From: Paenibacillus pasadenensis DSM 19293
GTDB lineage: Bacteria > Bacillota > Bacilli > Paenibacillales > Paenibacillaceae
Length of the DNA: 45,477 nt
Reading direction: 5' to 3'
NCBI RefSeq assembly: GCF_000422485.1
Contig: NZ_KE383859.1
Coordinates: forward strand, 1 to 45,477
Positions 35,233-44,125 of this stretch are shown here, piece after piece (position 1 is the stretch's first letter; every line of letters starts with the position of its first letter). The notes under the pieces are model-generated. The model did no database searches and had not been told where the DNA came from. It saw only the letters and a list, made by a program, of their open reading frames with translations. Position numbers and translations under genes: made by a program.

Positions 35233-36608
35233 TGAAGCTCGTCCTGTTGTCCGGAGGCTCCGGCAAGCGGCTGTGGCCGCTTTCCAACGACCTGAGGTCG
35301 AAGCAGTTCCTGAAGGTGCTCGAAGACGGCGAAGGCTCCCGCGTCTCCATGGTCCAGCGCGTCTGGGGCCAGATCGAGGAGGCGGGCTTCGCCGGCTCCG
35401 GCTACATCGCGACCGGCGCCACGCAGACGGAGCTGATCCGCGGCCAGCTCGGCCCGGACGTGCCGCTCATCGTAGAGCCCGCGCGGCGGGATACGTTCCC
35501 GGCGATCGCGCTGGCGGCGGCGTACCTGTTCTCCGTGGAGAAAGTCGATCCCGGCGAGACGGTGGCGGTGCTGCCCGTCGACCCGTACGTCGAGGACCGC
35601 TTCTTCCAGACGGTGGCGAGCCTGGACGGCGTGCTGCGGGACAGCGGCGCCGACCTCGCGCTGATCGGCGTCAAGCCGACCTACCCTTCGGAAAAGTACG
35701 GCTACATCGTGCCGGAGGCGGGAGGGGACGCTCCGGGCGCAGGCGGGACGCTGCGCGTCGGCGGCTTCCGCGAGAAGCCGTCCGAGGCGGCGGCGCAGGA
35801 GCTGATCGCGAGCGGCGCGCTGTGGAACTGCGGCGTGTTCGCCTTCAAGCTCGACTACATGCTGAACATCATGGCGGCCAAGGGCATCCCGCTGTCCTAC
35901 GACCGGCTCGCCGCCGACTACGAGAGCCTGGAGAGCATCAGCTTCGACTACGAGGTCGTGGAGCGGGCGCAGAGCATCGCGGCGGTGTCCTATGACGGCT
36001 ATTGGAAGGACCTCGGCACATGGAACACGCTCACGGAGGAGATGAAGGACGCGCGCATGGGGCGCGGCATCGTCAGCGGCGACTGCACGAACACGCATCT
36101 CGTCAACGAGACGGACATCCCGGTCACGGTGATCGGCCTCTCCAACGTCGTCGTGGCGGCCAGCCCGGACGGCATCCTCGTCGCCGAGAAAGGCGCCAGC
36201 ACGCGGCTGAAGGAATTCATCGGCCACGACCAGCGCCCGATGTACGAGGAGCGGCGCTGGGGCTGGGTGCGCGTGCTCGACGACCGCAGCTACGACGACG
36301 GCACCGCCGTGCTGACCAAGCGCGTCGGCATCGACAGCGGCGCCAGCATCGGCTACCGGCTGCATCAGCACCGCGAGGAGGTGTGGACGGTCGTGAAGGG
36401 CTCGGGCGAGTTCATCTGCAACGGCACTTATATGAAGATTCGCGCGGGCAACGTCGTCCACATCCCGATGAAGACGCTGCACGGCGTCCGGGCGGCGGAC
36501 GATCTGGAGTTCATCTCCGTGCAGACCGGCCCGAAGCATCTCGAGAACTCGATCATGGAGCTGTACGGCAGCTGGGAAGAGATCGAGCAGAACTGCCTGC
36601 GGGCGTAG
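35229..36608 (+). CDS. manC: Mannose-1-phosphate guanylyltransferase with C-terminal cupin domain
   Basis: A 459-residue cytosolic enzyme forming GDP-mannose. The nucleotidyltransferase domain has LLSGGSGKRLWPLSND (GTP binding), LPVDPYVED, PSEKYGYIVPE and GGFREKPS. The C-terminal domain (~345-445) is a cupin with HQHREEVWTVVKGSGEF and HIPMKTLHGV, as in bifunctional mannose-6-phosphate isomerase/GMP enzymes. The C-terminal part departs from the E. coli protein, so isomerase activity is uncertain. It supplies gmd and fcl. No phosphomannomutase gene is near. Confidence 0.9.
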   Translation: MMKLVLLSGGSGKRLWPLSNDLRSKQFLKVLEDGEGSRVSMVQRVWGQIEEAGFAGSGYIATGATQTELIRGQLGPDVPLIVEPARRDTFPAIALAAAYLFSVEKVDPGETVAVLPVDPYVEDRFFQTVASLDGVLRDSGADLALIGVKPTYPSEKYGYIVPEAGGDAPGAGGTLRVGGFREKPSEAAAQELIASGALWNCGVFAFKLDYMLNIMAAKGIPLSYDRLAADYESLESISFDYEVVERAQSIAAVSYDGYWKDLGTWNTLTEEMKDARMGRGIVSGDCTNTHLVNETDIPVTVIGLSNVVVAASPDGILVAEKGASTRLKEFIGHDQRPMYEERRWGWVRVLDDRSYDDGTAVLTKRVGIDSGASIGYRLHQHREEVWTVVKGSGEFICNGTYMKIRAGNVVHIPMKTLHGVRAADDLEFISVQTGPKHLENSIMELYGSWEEIEQNCLRA

Positions 36609-36669
36609 AGCGTCCGCGGATGCCGCGGTCATCCGCAGATTTCAGCTAGGGCAAAGGAGGCCGCGAGGC

Positions 36670-37872
36670 ATGGCTTTATCGATCGCCTATTACGTTTCGG
36701 ACTACGGCTACGGCCATGCCTCGCGCTCCATCGCGGTCATCCGCGAGCTGCTCCGCCAGGCGGACGAGGCCGGGCTGCCGCTGCAGCTGCATCTGGCCAG
36801 CGGCCGCACGCTGCCGCTGCTGGAGCGCTCGCTGGCAGGCGGCTTCGCCGCAGCGGCCCGGTCCGGCGGCCTCGATCATCGGCTGCTGGCGCGGCGCATC
36901 GATTCGGACCCGGGCTACTCGCTGCGCCCCGGCAGCCTGCAGGCCGATCCGCCGCGGCTGCGCGCGGAGGTCCTCGCCTACCTGGAGGGGCTGCCGCTGC
37001 GCATCCGCCGGGAGGCGGCCTGGCTCGGCTCGACCGGAGCAAGCCTGACCGTCTCGGACATCGTCGCGGAAGCGTTCCCTGCCGCTCGGCGGGCGGGCAT
37101 CCGCAGCGTCGGCCTGTCCAACTTCACCTGGTACACCGCCTATCAGGAGCTGCTGCCCGAGGAGCTGCTCGCGCCGCTGGCCCGGCCTTATCTGGACATG
37201 GACGCCTTTGTGGCGCTGGCCGGAGCGAGCGAGCCGCAGTGGGGGAGCGAGCCGATCGAGCGGACCGGATATTTTTGCCGGGCTGCCGATCCGGAGCGCG
37301 CGGCCGAGCTGCGGCGCCGGCTTGATCCGAGCGGAGAGAGGCGGCTGCTCGCGCTGTTTCCCGGCATGGGCTCGGGACCGGGCAGCCCGCTCGAGCGGCT
37401 CGGCCTGCTGCGCGATCCGCGCTGGCTGGCGGTCGTCTCCTCCGGCATGGAGCTGCCGGACGGGGCGGAGGCGGTCCGCATCCCGGAGAGCTGCACGGAA
37501 TCGCAGCTGTACGTCGCGGCCTGCGACGCGGTGCTGACGAAGCCCGGCTGGGGCACCGTCTCCGAGGCGGTCTGCCTCGGCAAGCCGCTCGCGCTGCTGG
37601 AGCGGCCCGGCTTCCGCGAGGACCGCTGCATCGCGGAGACGCTCCGCGGCCGGCATCCGCTGCTGATGCTCGGCGAGCCGGAGCTCGCGTCGCCGGAGCT
37701 CGGCGGCCGGCTGCTGAAGCTGCTTGCCGGCGGGCCCGGCTCGGCGGCGGCGGCGGCCGGCAGCCTGCTGGAGGAGGCGCCGCTCGCGCCGCCGGGAGAA
37801 GCGGCGCGGATCGCCGCCCGGCTGCTGGAGCGGGCCGCCGCAGGCGGACAGGCGCCCGGACTGAGCATGTAG
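36670..37872 (+). CDS. GT28/MurG-like glycosyltransferase
   Basis: A 400-residue GT-B-like protein. The N-terminus IAYYVSDYGYGHASRSIAVI is the signature of the MurG-like group related to the glycosyltransferase half of L-arabinokinases; the C-terminal donor motif is VLTKPGWGTVSEAVCLGKPL. It is very rich in Leu, Ala, Arg and Gly. AAAGGAGG precedes the ATG after a 61-nt gap that contains a GCGGAT/ATCCGC hairpin. It probably adds a sugar of the repeat unit or a side chain; neither donor nor acceptor is predictable. Confidence 0.75.
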   Translation: MALSIAYYVSDYGYGHASRSIAVIRELLRQADEAGLPLQLHLASGRTLPLLERSLAGGFAAAARSGGLDHRLLARRIDSDPGYSLRPGSLQADPPRLRAEVLAYLEGLPLRIRREAAWLGSTGASLTVSDIVAEAFPAARRAGIRSVGLSNFTWYTAYQELLPEELLAPLARPYLDMDAFVALAGASEPQWGSEPIERTGYFCRAADPERAAELRRRLDPSGERRLLALFPGMGSGPGSPLERLGLLRDPRWLAVVSSGMELPDGAEAVRIPESCTESQLYVAACDAVLTKPGWGTVSEAVCLGKPLALLERPGFREDRCIAETLRGRHPLLMLGEPELASPELGGRLLKLLAGGPGSAAAAAGSLLEEAPLAPPGEAARIAARLLERAAAGGQAPGLSM

Positions 37873-37905
37873 AGAGTGTCCAATAAACGATCGGGAGTGG
37901 AAGCG

Positions 37906-39252
37906 ATGAAGATTACGGTAGTAGGGACAGGATATGTCGGCCTCGTATCGGGCGTTTGCTACGCGGAGCTGGGGCACAGCGTCATCTGCGTGGACAAGGA
38001 TCCGCTGAAGGTCGCGACGCTCCAGAACGGGGAGATCCCGATCTACGAGCCGGGCCTCCAGGAGCTGTCCGTGCGAAACGCGGAGCTCGGGCGGCTGCGC
38101 TTCACGTCGAGCCTCGGCGATTCGGTCAAGGGCGCGGATCTGATCGTCATCGCCGTCGGCACGCCGCCGCTTCCGGGCGGCCAGGCGAATCTGGCGTACA
38201 TCGAGCTGGCGGCGCAGGAGATCGCGGACGCGATGGAAGGCCGTCCCGTCGTCGCCATCAAGAGCACGGTGCCGGTCGGCACGAACGAAAAGGTGCGCGA
38301 GCTGATCCGGGAGCGGACCGACTGCCCGTTCGACAGCGTCTCGCTGCCGGAGTTCCTGCGGGAAGGCTCCGCCGTCTCCGACACGATGCATCCCGACCGG
38401 ATCGTCATCGGCACCGACTCGCCGCGCGCCGAGGCGCTGCTGCGCGAGCTGCACGCCGGCCTCGGCTGCGCCTTCGTCGTCACTGACATCCGCAGCGCCG
38501 AGATGATCAAGTACGCCTCCAACGCCTTCCTCGCGACGAAGATCTCGTTCATCAACGAGATCGCCAACATCTGCGAGAAGGTCGGGGCCGACGTCACCCG
38601 CGTCGCCGAGGGCATGGGCCGCGACAAGCGGATCGGCGCCTCGTTCCTCAAGGCGGGCATCGGCTACGGCGGCTCCTGCTTCCCGAAGGACACGCAGGCG
38701 CTCATCCAGATCGCCGGCCACGTCGACTACGAGTTCAAGCTGCTGCGCTCGGTCGTCGAGGTGAACCAGGACCAGCGGTTCAACGTCATCCGCAAGCTCG
38801 AGACGATTTTCGGCGGCGAGCTGTCCGGCCGCACGGTCGCCGTCTGGGGCCTCGCGTTCAAGCCGGACACCGACGACGTGCGCGAGGCGCCCGCCCAGGA
38901 GATCATCGGCGAGCTGCTGGCGCGCGGCGTCGAGGTGCGGGCGTACGATCCGATCGCGATGGACAACTTCCGCAGCCAGTTCGGCAGCGGAGACGGCTCC
39001 GTCGTCTGGTGCGGCAGCGCGCTGGAGGCGGCGGCGGGCTCCGACGCGGTCTGCCTGCTTACCGAGTGGAGCGAGTTCGGCGAGACGGACCTGCAGCGGC
39101 TGCGCGCCGTCGTCCGCGAGCCGGTGCTGATCGACGGGCGCAACGCGTTCGACGAGGCCGCGCTCCAGGGAACCGACTTCATCTATTATTCCGTCGGCAG
39201 GCCGAGCCTCGCCCGCGGCGTCAAGGCTCCCGTGCCGGAGCTGAGCTACTAG
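37906..39252 (+). CDS. ugd: UDP-glucose 6-dehydrogenase
   Basis: A 448-residue enzyme oxidising UDP-glucose to UDP-glucuronate with two NAD+. It starts MKITVVGTGYVGLVSGVCYA (GxGxxG), has VAIKSTVPVGTNEKVR, EFLREGSAVSDTMHPDRIVI, and the catalytic Cys258 in GYGGSCFPKD. The C-terminal VWGLAFKPDTDDVREAP completes the family pattern. ATG 37906 follows GGGAGTGG; a GTG 30 nt earlier is in frame but lacks a site. It is the last gene of the operon and, with GalU, makes an acidic precursor. Confidence 0.95.
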   Translation: MKITVVGTGYVGLVSGVCYAELGHSVICVDKDPLKVATLQNGEIPIYEPGLQELSVRNAELGRLRFTSSLGDSVKGADLIVIAVGTPPLPGGQANLAYIELAAQEIADAMEGRPVVAIKSTVPVGTNEKVRELIRERTDCPFDSVSLPEFLREGSAVSDTMHPDRIVIGTDSPRAEALLRELHAGLGCAFVVTDIRSAEMIKYASNAFLATKISFINEIANICEKVGADVTRVAEGMGRDKRIGASFLKAGIGYGGSCFPKDTQALIQIAGHVDYEFKLLRSVVEVNQDQRFNVIRKLETIFGGELSGRTVAVWGLAFKPDTDDVREAPAQEIIGELLARGVEVRAYDPIAMDNFRSQFGSGDGSVVWCGSALEAAAGSDAVCLLTEWSEFGETDLQRLRAVVREPVLIDGRNAFDEAALQGTDFIYYSVGRPSLARGVKAPVPELSY

Positions 39253-39256
39253 AACC

Positions 39257-39286
39257 AAGCCGCACGCCGCTTCGGCGGCGGCTTTG
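39257..39286 (+). terminator. Likely terminator of the exopolysaccharide operon
   Basis: AAGCCGC/GCGGCTT with an inner CGCC/GGCG gives 11 bp around a GCTTC loop, followed by only three T. It is 5 nt past the ugd stop. The rest of the gap to 39500 is GC-rich with repeated CGGGCAGCGC-like words and no gene. Confidence 0.5.
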
Positions 39287-39500
39287 CGCGTCAAGCCGAG
39301 CGCCGGGCCGAGCGGCAGGCAGAGCGTCAAGCTGCACGCCGGGCCGTCCGCTCGGGCAGCGCGCCGGGCAGCGCACTGGGGCTGCGCGCTCGGGCAGCGC
39401 TCAAGCCGCGCCTTAAGCCGGGCGCGGTACGGCGCCTTGCTCGGCGGCCGGCCTGCTATCTCCCGCAACGCCTATCCGAACAATCGAGGTGAGGAAACCT

Positions 39501-42221
39501 ATGACGAATCATCGCAAGCTGTCTCTGGCCATGCTCGCCGCTGTCATGGCGGCCGGCCCGTTGTCCGCGCTGCCTTCGGCCGCGCTTTCTTCCCTGTCCG
39601 GCGGCGGCATCGCCAGCGCGGCCGGCTCGCTGCCGCAGCCGCCGAACATCGACGGCGCGCTGGCGCAGCTGTACGCGCTGCATGAAGCGCTGCTGGCCGG
39701 AGATCCGGCCGACCTGCAGGACGTGCTTCGCTTCCGCGAGGAGCTCGAGGCGCTCGATCCGGCCGCCGAGTTCCAGCTCGCCGCGCCGGTATGGGACAAG
39801 ATCGACGCCAAGCTGCCGGCTTCGGCGGACCGCGAGTTCATCCGGAACAACCTGTTCGCGCTGTACCGCGACACGCTCGCGCTGACGTACCGTCCTACCT
39901 ACGACGACCTGCGCAAGCTGCGCTCCAACGCCGACTACCGCGCGGCGCTGGCCGCGATCGTGCGCGCGGGCGGCGACAGCGATCTGACGATGGACGAGGT
40001 CGTCGCGTTCTTCTACGGCGACGGCGGCTCGCGCCTCGGCGTCGAGGGCACCGTGCGCAAGCGTATCGCCGAGCTCAGCCAGGCGCAGCTGTTCCAGCTG
40101 CTCTACGAGCCGCAGAAGCGCAACGAGCTCATGCTGCGCGTGCTGAACGACCTGCTCGCCCGCACGGACGAATATACGTTCGCCGCGATGCTGCAGGAGT
40201 ACGGCATTACGAGCATGGACCTGCAGCAGACGATGGTGGGCTTCCAGGAGCGGCTCGCGTACGAGAAGCCGGCCGCGTCGGCGCTGCTCGTCGCGCTCAT
40301 GCGGCTGACGAGCGCCGAGCAGGTGCAGGTGTCCCAGCAGGGACGGCAGCATCAATACTCGCTGACCGTCAGCGGCATCGCCATTCCTTCGGTAGCGCTC
40401 ACCTGGGCCAAGCTGTCCGGCAGCGACGACGTGGCCGTCACGGGCAGCGGCATCGTTACGATCCCCGGCAGCGCCTCCTCGGGGAGCGCGGTCATCCAGG
40501 CCCGGCTGCTCAACCCGTACGGCGGCCCGGACAAGGTCATCTTCCAAAAGGAGATTACGCTGACGGCCGAAGGCGCGACGCCGACGCCAAGCGCGTCTCC
40601 GACGCCGACGCCGAGCGAGTCCCCGACGCCGACGCCAAGCGCGTCTCCGACGCCGACGCCGAGCGAGTCTCCGACACCGACGCCAAGCGCGTCTCCGACG
40701 CCGACACCGAGCGAGTCTCCAACGCCGACGCCGAGCGCGTCTCCGACGCCAAGTCCGACGCCGGACCCTGGCGGAGGCGGCTTCCCGGGCTTTCCCGGGT
40801 TCCCCGGGTTCCCCGGCTTCCCGACGCCGACCCCGGGCAGCGGAGGCGGGTCCGGCGAGGAGCCGGGCAACACCGGTCCGGGCAGCGTAGCGGAGCAGAT
40901 CGCGGCGATCCTGCAGCAGTATTTCGCCAAGCTCGAGTCGATCAAGCAACGCTACAACGCCACGAGCTCGATCAGCGAGAAGCTGAAGCTGATCCGCGAG
41001 GCGTTCAAGGCGGCGCAGGAAGCGCTCGATGCGATCGGCAAGATCAAGGTGCCGGCGCCGACGCCGCGCTCGGCCGGAGCCTTCAGCGCCGAGTGGAACG
41101 CCGAGGAGGCGGGCAGCCAGTTTTCGGCCATCTCGGACGCGGCGGCCCAGATCAAAGGCGCGCTCGCCGATTTCGAGGGAGCCGGACAGGCCGGCACGAG
41201 CTCGCTGCGGGTGAGCGCGGAGCTTGACTTCGAGACCGAGCAGGCCGACAGCTGGTCGCTCGACATCCCGGCCGAGGTGCTGGAGTCGGCCAAGAGCAGC
41301 GGCATCGACTTCATCGGGCTCCAAGCGGAGGGCGCGCGCGTCTCCGTACCGGTGGCGGCGCGGACCGGCAAGCTGTCGATCACCTTGAGCCGCCTGCAGG
41401 ACAGCGCCGTCACCTCCGCCTCCAGCCTGCCGCTGGCGTCGAGAGCGTACACGTACGAGATCGAGCAGTCCGGCCGCAAGATTACGAGCTTCGGCAGGCC
41501 GGTGCGGCTCGAGCTGCCGCTCTCGCGTTCCGGATCGGTCGACGCCGACCGGCTGAGCCTCGTCAAGATCCGGGCGGGCCGGGCAGCCGACTTCCAGTCG
41601 GGCGTCGCGGGCTCGGTCTACTCGGCGGACGTGCAGGATGCCGGCTCGGTGTACGCGGTCGTCGAGAACCGGGTGGCGTTCAAGGACATTCCGGCCTCGC
41701 ACTGGGCGCGGACGACGATCGAGACGATGGCGGCCAAAGGCATCATGAACGGCGTTTCGGCCGGCGCCTTCGAGCCGTCGCGCAGCGTGACGCGCGCCGA
41801 GTTCGCCAAGATGCTCGTGCGCACGTTCAACCTTGGCGCCGACGCGGTGCCGCTGACGTTCAAGGATGTCCGCGAGTCCGACTGGTTCGCTCCGTATGTG
41901 GGCACGGCGGCAGCGAGCGGCATCACGAGCGGCCGCAGCGCCGACAGCTTCGCTCCGCATGCGGCGATCAGCCGCCAGGAGATGGCCGCGATGATCGCGC
42001 GCGCGCTCCAGCAGGCGGGCGGCTATCCGACGTCGCTGCTCACCGAGCAGGCGCTCGCGAGCTTCAAGGACCGGGCTTCCGTCAGCGCTTCGCTGAAGCC
42101 GGCCGTAGCGATCGCCGCGCAGCTCGGCATCATCGGCGGCGGCGGCGAGCTGAAGCCGCAGCAGCAGGCTTCGCGCGCCGAGGCGTCGGCGATGCTGTAC
42201 CGCGCCGCCAAGCAGCTGTAG
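39501..42221 (+). CDS. Exported SLH-domain protein with Pro/Thr/Ser repeat and FPG stretch
   Basis: A 906-residue secreted protein. A signal peptide occupies ~1-41. Residues ~48-270 are helical with no recognised domain; ~270-355 look like a beta-sandwich. A linker at 360-415 consists of seven TPTPS(A/E)SP repeats, followed by a short FPG repeat (~428-441), a coiled-coil-like segment (~455-515) and a beta-rich part. Three SLH motifs close it: ~726-780 ([21 protein letters not shown]), ~786-840 ([19 protein letters not shown]) and a degenerate one at ~854-906 (SRAE). SLH domains bind pyruvylated wall polymers. GAGGTGAGG precedes ATG 39501. Located right after the exopolysaccharide operon. Confidence 0.85.
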   Translation: MTNHRKLSLAMLAAVMAAGPLSALPSAALSSLSGGGIASAAGSLPQPPNIDGALAQLYALHEALLAGDPADLQDVLRFREELEALDPAAEFQLAAPVWDKIDAKLPASADREFIRNNLFALYRDTLALTYRPTYDDLRKLRSNADYRAALAAIVRAGGDSDLTMDEVVAFFYGDGGSRLGVEGTVRKRIAELSQAQLFQLLYEPQKRNELMLRVLNDLLARTDEYTFAAMLQEYGITSMDLQQTMVGFQERLAYEKPAASALLVALMRLTSAEQVQVSQQGRQHQYSLTVSGIAIPSVALTWAKLSGSDDVAVTGSGIVTIPGSASSGSAVIQARLLNPYGGPDKVIFQKEITLTAEGATPTPSASPTPTPSESPTPTPSASPTPTPSESPTPTPSASPTPTPSESPTPTPSASPTPSPTPDPGGGGFPGFPGFPGFPGFPTPTPGSGGGSGEEPGNTGPGSVAEQIAAILQQYFAKLESIKQRYNATSSISEKLKLIREAFKAAQEALDAIGKIKVPAPTPRSAGAFSAEWNAEEAGSQFSAISDAAAQIKGALADFEGAGQAGTSSLRVSAELDFETEQADSWSLDIPAEVLESAKSSGIDFIGLQAEGARVSVPVAARTGKLSITLSRLQDSAVTSASSLPLASRAYTYEIEQSGRKITSFGRPVRLELPLSRSGSVDADRLSLVKIRAGRAADFQSGVAGSVYSADVQDAGSVYAVVENRVAFKDIPASHWARTTIETMAAKGIMNGVSAGAFEPSRSVTRAEFAKMLVRTFNLGADAVPLTFKDVRESDWFAPYVGTAAASGITSGRSADSFAPHAAISRQEMAAMIARALQQAGGYPTSLLTEQALASFKDRASVSASLKPAVAIAAQLGIIGGGGELKPQQQASRAEASAMLYRAAKQL
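40578..40745 (+). repeat. Seven 24-bp repeats in the SLH gene linker
   Basis: Seven tandem units encode TPTPSASP and TPTPSESP in alternation, so the higher-order unit is 48 bp. Units are nearly identical at silent positions, showing recent expansion or conversion. Confidence 0.92.
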
Positions 42222-42237
42222 CCGAATCGAATCGCGG

Positions 42238-42284
42238 GGGCGGAGCCTTCGCCGGACGGAGGGACATCCGTTCGGCGTCCGCCC
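42238..42284 (+). terminator. Possible terminator after the SLH gene
   Basis: Outer arms GGGCGGA/TCCGCCC and inner ACGGA/TCCGT form an extended hairpin, followed by a T-rich but not continuous tail (TTGCTTTCGTT). It would partly separate the SLH gene from the next three genes. Confidence 0.45.
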
Positions 42285-42315
42285 TTGCTTTCGTTGCGGG
42301 GAAGGAGGATGGATC

Positions 42316-42870
42316 ATGCGCAAGCGCGTGAAAAGGCTGCTGATCGGCCTCGCGGCCGCGCTGCTGCTCGGAGGCGGAGGCTGGATCGCCGCCGAGCGCG
42401 CCGCCGACAAGGCGCTGGCCGCCTTCATGGAGCAGCTCGCTCCCCAGCTGGCGGCGGAGGCGGGAGCTTCGGCAGCGGCCGCAGGCGATCCGCTCCTGGC
42501 GGGAGCGGTCCCGCCCGCTGCGGGCGCTGCCGCCCCGCCGCTGGAGGCGGAAGGGGCTCCGGCAGCGGCCGGCTCCGAGGCGAGCGGCGGCCCGTCCGGC
42601 GCGGCAGCCGCGCCGGCAGTGCCGGCGGCCTATGCCGACGCTGCCGCCCGGCTGTCCGCAGCCGAGAAGCGGGAAGCGCTCTCCATCGTCGCCGGCGCGA
42701 TGGACCGGCAGGAGGCGCTCGGCCTGCTGCGGCTCGCCGCAGGCGGGGTGACGGCGGAGGAGAAGGAGCAGATCAAGCGCAAGCTGCGGGCCGGACTGGA
42801 CGAGGCCGATTACGGCCGGCTGCGCGAGCTCGCGCGCAAGGCGCTGGACAAGAAGGATGAAGGAGGCTGA
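42316..42870 (+). CDS. Membrane-anchored Ala-rich protein of unknown function
   Basis: A 184-residue protein. A basic N-terminus MRKRVKRLL leads to a hydrophobic segment at ~8-25, which may be a signal anchor. Residues ~45-105 are a low-complexity Ala/Gly/Pro/Glu linker. The C-terminal ~75 residues form a charged helical domain (LSAAEKREALSIVAGAMDRQ, then GGVTAEEKEQIKRKLRAGLD). No known family is recognised. AAGGAGG precedes the ATG, and the next gene starts 6 nt after its stop, so the two are co-transcribed. Confidence 0.7.
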   Translation: MRKRVKRLLIGLAAALLLGGGGWIAAERAADKALAAFMEQLAPQLAAEAGASAAAAGDPLLAGAVPPAAGAAAPPLEAEGAPAAAGSEASGGPSGAAAAPAVPAAYADAAARLSAAEKREALSIVAGAMDRQEALGLLRLAAGGVTAEEKEQIKRKLRAGLDEADYGRLRELARKALDKKDEGG

Positions 42871-42876
42871 TCGGAT

Positions 42877-44082
42877 ATGAATCGGAATGGGGCAAGCAAA
42901 GGGGCGCTGCTGGCGGCCGCGCTGCTGCTGTTCTCGCCCGCAGCGGCGGGATCCTCGGCGGCCGCTCCGGCCGCCAAGGCCGCGGCAGCGGCGAAGACGG
43001 TGTCGGCGCTGTCGCTGCCGGCGACGATCGCGGTCGGGGGCCAGGTGCTCGTGCTGGACAAGGGGAGCTCGGTCTTTTTGCATGAAGGAAGGACGTACCT
43101 GCCGCTGCGGGCGGCGTCGGAGGCGCTCGGACTGGAGGCGGCGTGGGACAACGCCGCCAAGAAGCTGTCGCTGCAGCAGCCGTCCGATGCCGGGCGCCAG
43201 GCGCTGGCGGCGAAGCTGGCCGCTCGGCTCAAGGCGGAAGGCCGCTCGGCGGACGGAGGCGTCAAGCTTGCCCTGACGCCGGTCCCGGTCCGCTTCCACG
43301 CCTTCGGGCAGGAGGCCGCGCTTCCGTCCGGGCAGCAAGTATTCATCGCCAAAGGCACGCTTTACGTCCCGCTGCGCTTCGCCGCGGAGCTGACGGGAGC
43401 GTCCGTCGCCTGGGACGGCAAGCGGCTGCGCGTCGACATCACGCCGGAAGCGCAAGCCGGCAGCGGCGGCGGGGCCGAGGACGGACTGAGCGGCGGGGAG
43501 GACGTCGCCGCTCCGCCGGCCGGCGGAGCCTCGTCGCCGGCCCCGACCGCTTCGCCGTCTCCGGCCGTCCCGCCTGCAGGCGGAGGCGGAGGAGGCTGGG
43601 CTCCGCCTCCGGCAACGCCTGCGCCGAGCGCCTCTCCGGCTCCATCGGCGCCTCCGGGCTCTCCGGCTCCGTCGCCGACGGCATCGCCGTCTCCAGGCGC
43701 GACGCCGACGCCATCTCCAGGCGCAACGCCGACGCCGTCTCCAGGCGCAACGCCGACGCCGTCTCCTTCGGCATCGGAGGAGGAGATCCATCGCCAGGCA
43801 AGGAGCGAAGCTGACGCGCTGCGCGGCAAATGCCGCAGCGATCTCGTCGCGCTCGCGCTGCGCTACTCGTCCGCCTCCACGGGCGCGGAGAAGGCGAAGG
43901 CGCGGCAGGAAGGAGAAGCCGTATTCGCGGCTTGCGACGCTGCGTTCGAGCGCATCATGAGCGGGACGAGAGCGAAGCTGGAGGCCGGGGGCTATTCGAC
44001 CGAGCGTCTGCAGGAATACCGCAAGGAATATGAACGGGAACTGGCGGAAGGGCGCGCGCTGCTGGAGGGACTGCTCGGCTGA
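42877..44082 (+). CDS. Exported copper-amine-oxidase-N-domain protein with two-cysteine C-terminal module
   Basis: A 401-residue secreted protein. Signal peptide ~1-30. A stalk-type copper amine oxidase N-domain pair spans ~45-190, with FLHEGRTYLPLRAASEALGL and VFIAKGTLYVPLRFAAELTG; these domains bind no copper and are common wall-associated modules in Paenibacillus. A Pro/Ser/Gly/Thr linker (~195-300) includes three PSPGATPT units. The C-terminal ~100 residues are helical with two Cys 34 residues apart (GKCRSDL and AACDAAFERI), then YRKEYERELAEG. This end resembles that of the next gene product. AAGGAGG lies upstream of the ATG. Confidence 0.78.
   Translation: MNRNGASKGALLAAALLLFSPAAAGSSAAAPAAKAAAAAKTVSALSLPATIAVGGQVLVLDKGSSVFLHEGRTYLPLRAASEALGLEAAWDNAAKKLSLQQPSDAGRQALAAKLAARLKAEGRSADGGVKLALTPVPVRFHAFGQEAALPSGQQVFIAKGTLYVPLRFAAELTGASVAWDGKRLRVDITPEAQAGSGGGAEDGLSGGEDVAAPPAGGASSPAPTASPSPAVPPAGGGGGGWAPPPATPAPSASPAPSAPPGSPAPSPTASPSPGATPTPSPGATPTPSPGATPTPSPSASEEEIHRQARSEADALRGKCRSDLVALALRYSSASTGAEKAKARQEGEAVFAACDAAFERIMSGTRAKLEAGGYSTERLQEYRKEYERELAEGRALLEGLLG
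43687..43758 (+). repeat. Three 24-bp repeats in the linker of the CuAO-N protein
   Basis: Three units encode PSPGATPT with very few silent differences, then a partial unit. Like the SLH linker, they point to recent tandem expansion. Confidence 0.85.
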
Positions 44083-44125
44083 TTCAAGGACGCGCGCAGC
44101 ATAAGCGAAAGAGGGGACGGTCATC

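Noticed and set aside
40578-40745. CRISPR-like or satellite DNA
   Set aside because: The repeat keeps the reading frame in 24-bp units and encodes a Pro/Thr/Ser linker.
40352-40945. Minus-strand ORF with a striking [15 protein letters not shown] repeat
   Set aside because: It is the complement of the TPTPS(A/E)SP linker repeat in the SLH gene and has no independent support.
39456-42428. A 990-codon minus-strand ORF antisense to the SLH gene, with other long antisense ORFs at 36676-39468 and 30575-33115
   Set aside because: They are products of high GC at third codon positions: Arg/Ala/Leu/His-rich, without domains, ribosome sites or promoters, and fully opposite well-supported genes.
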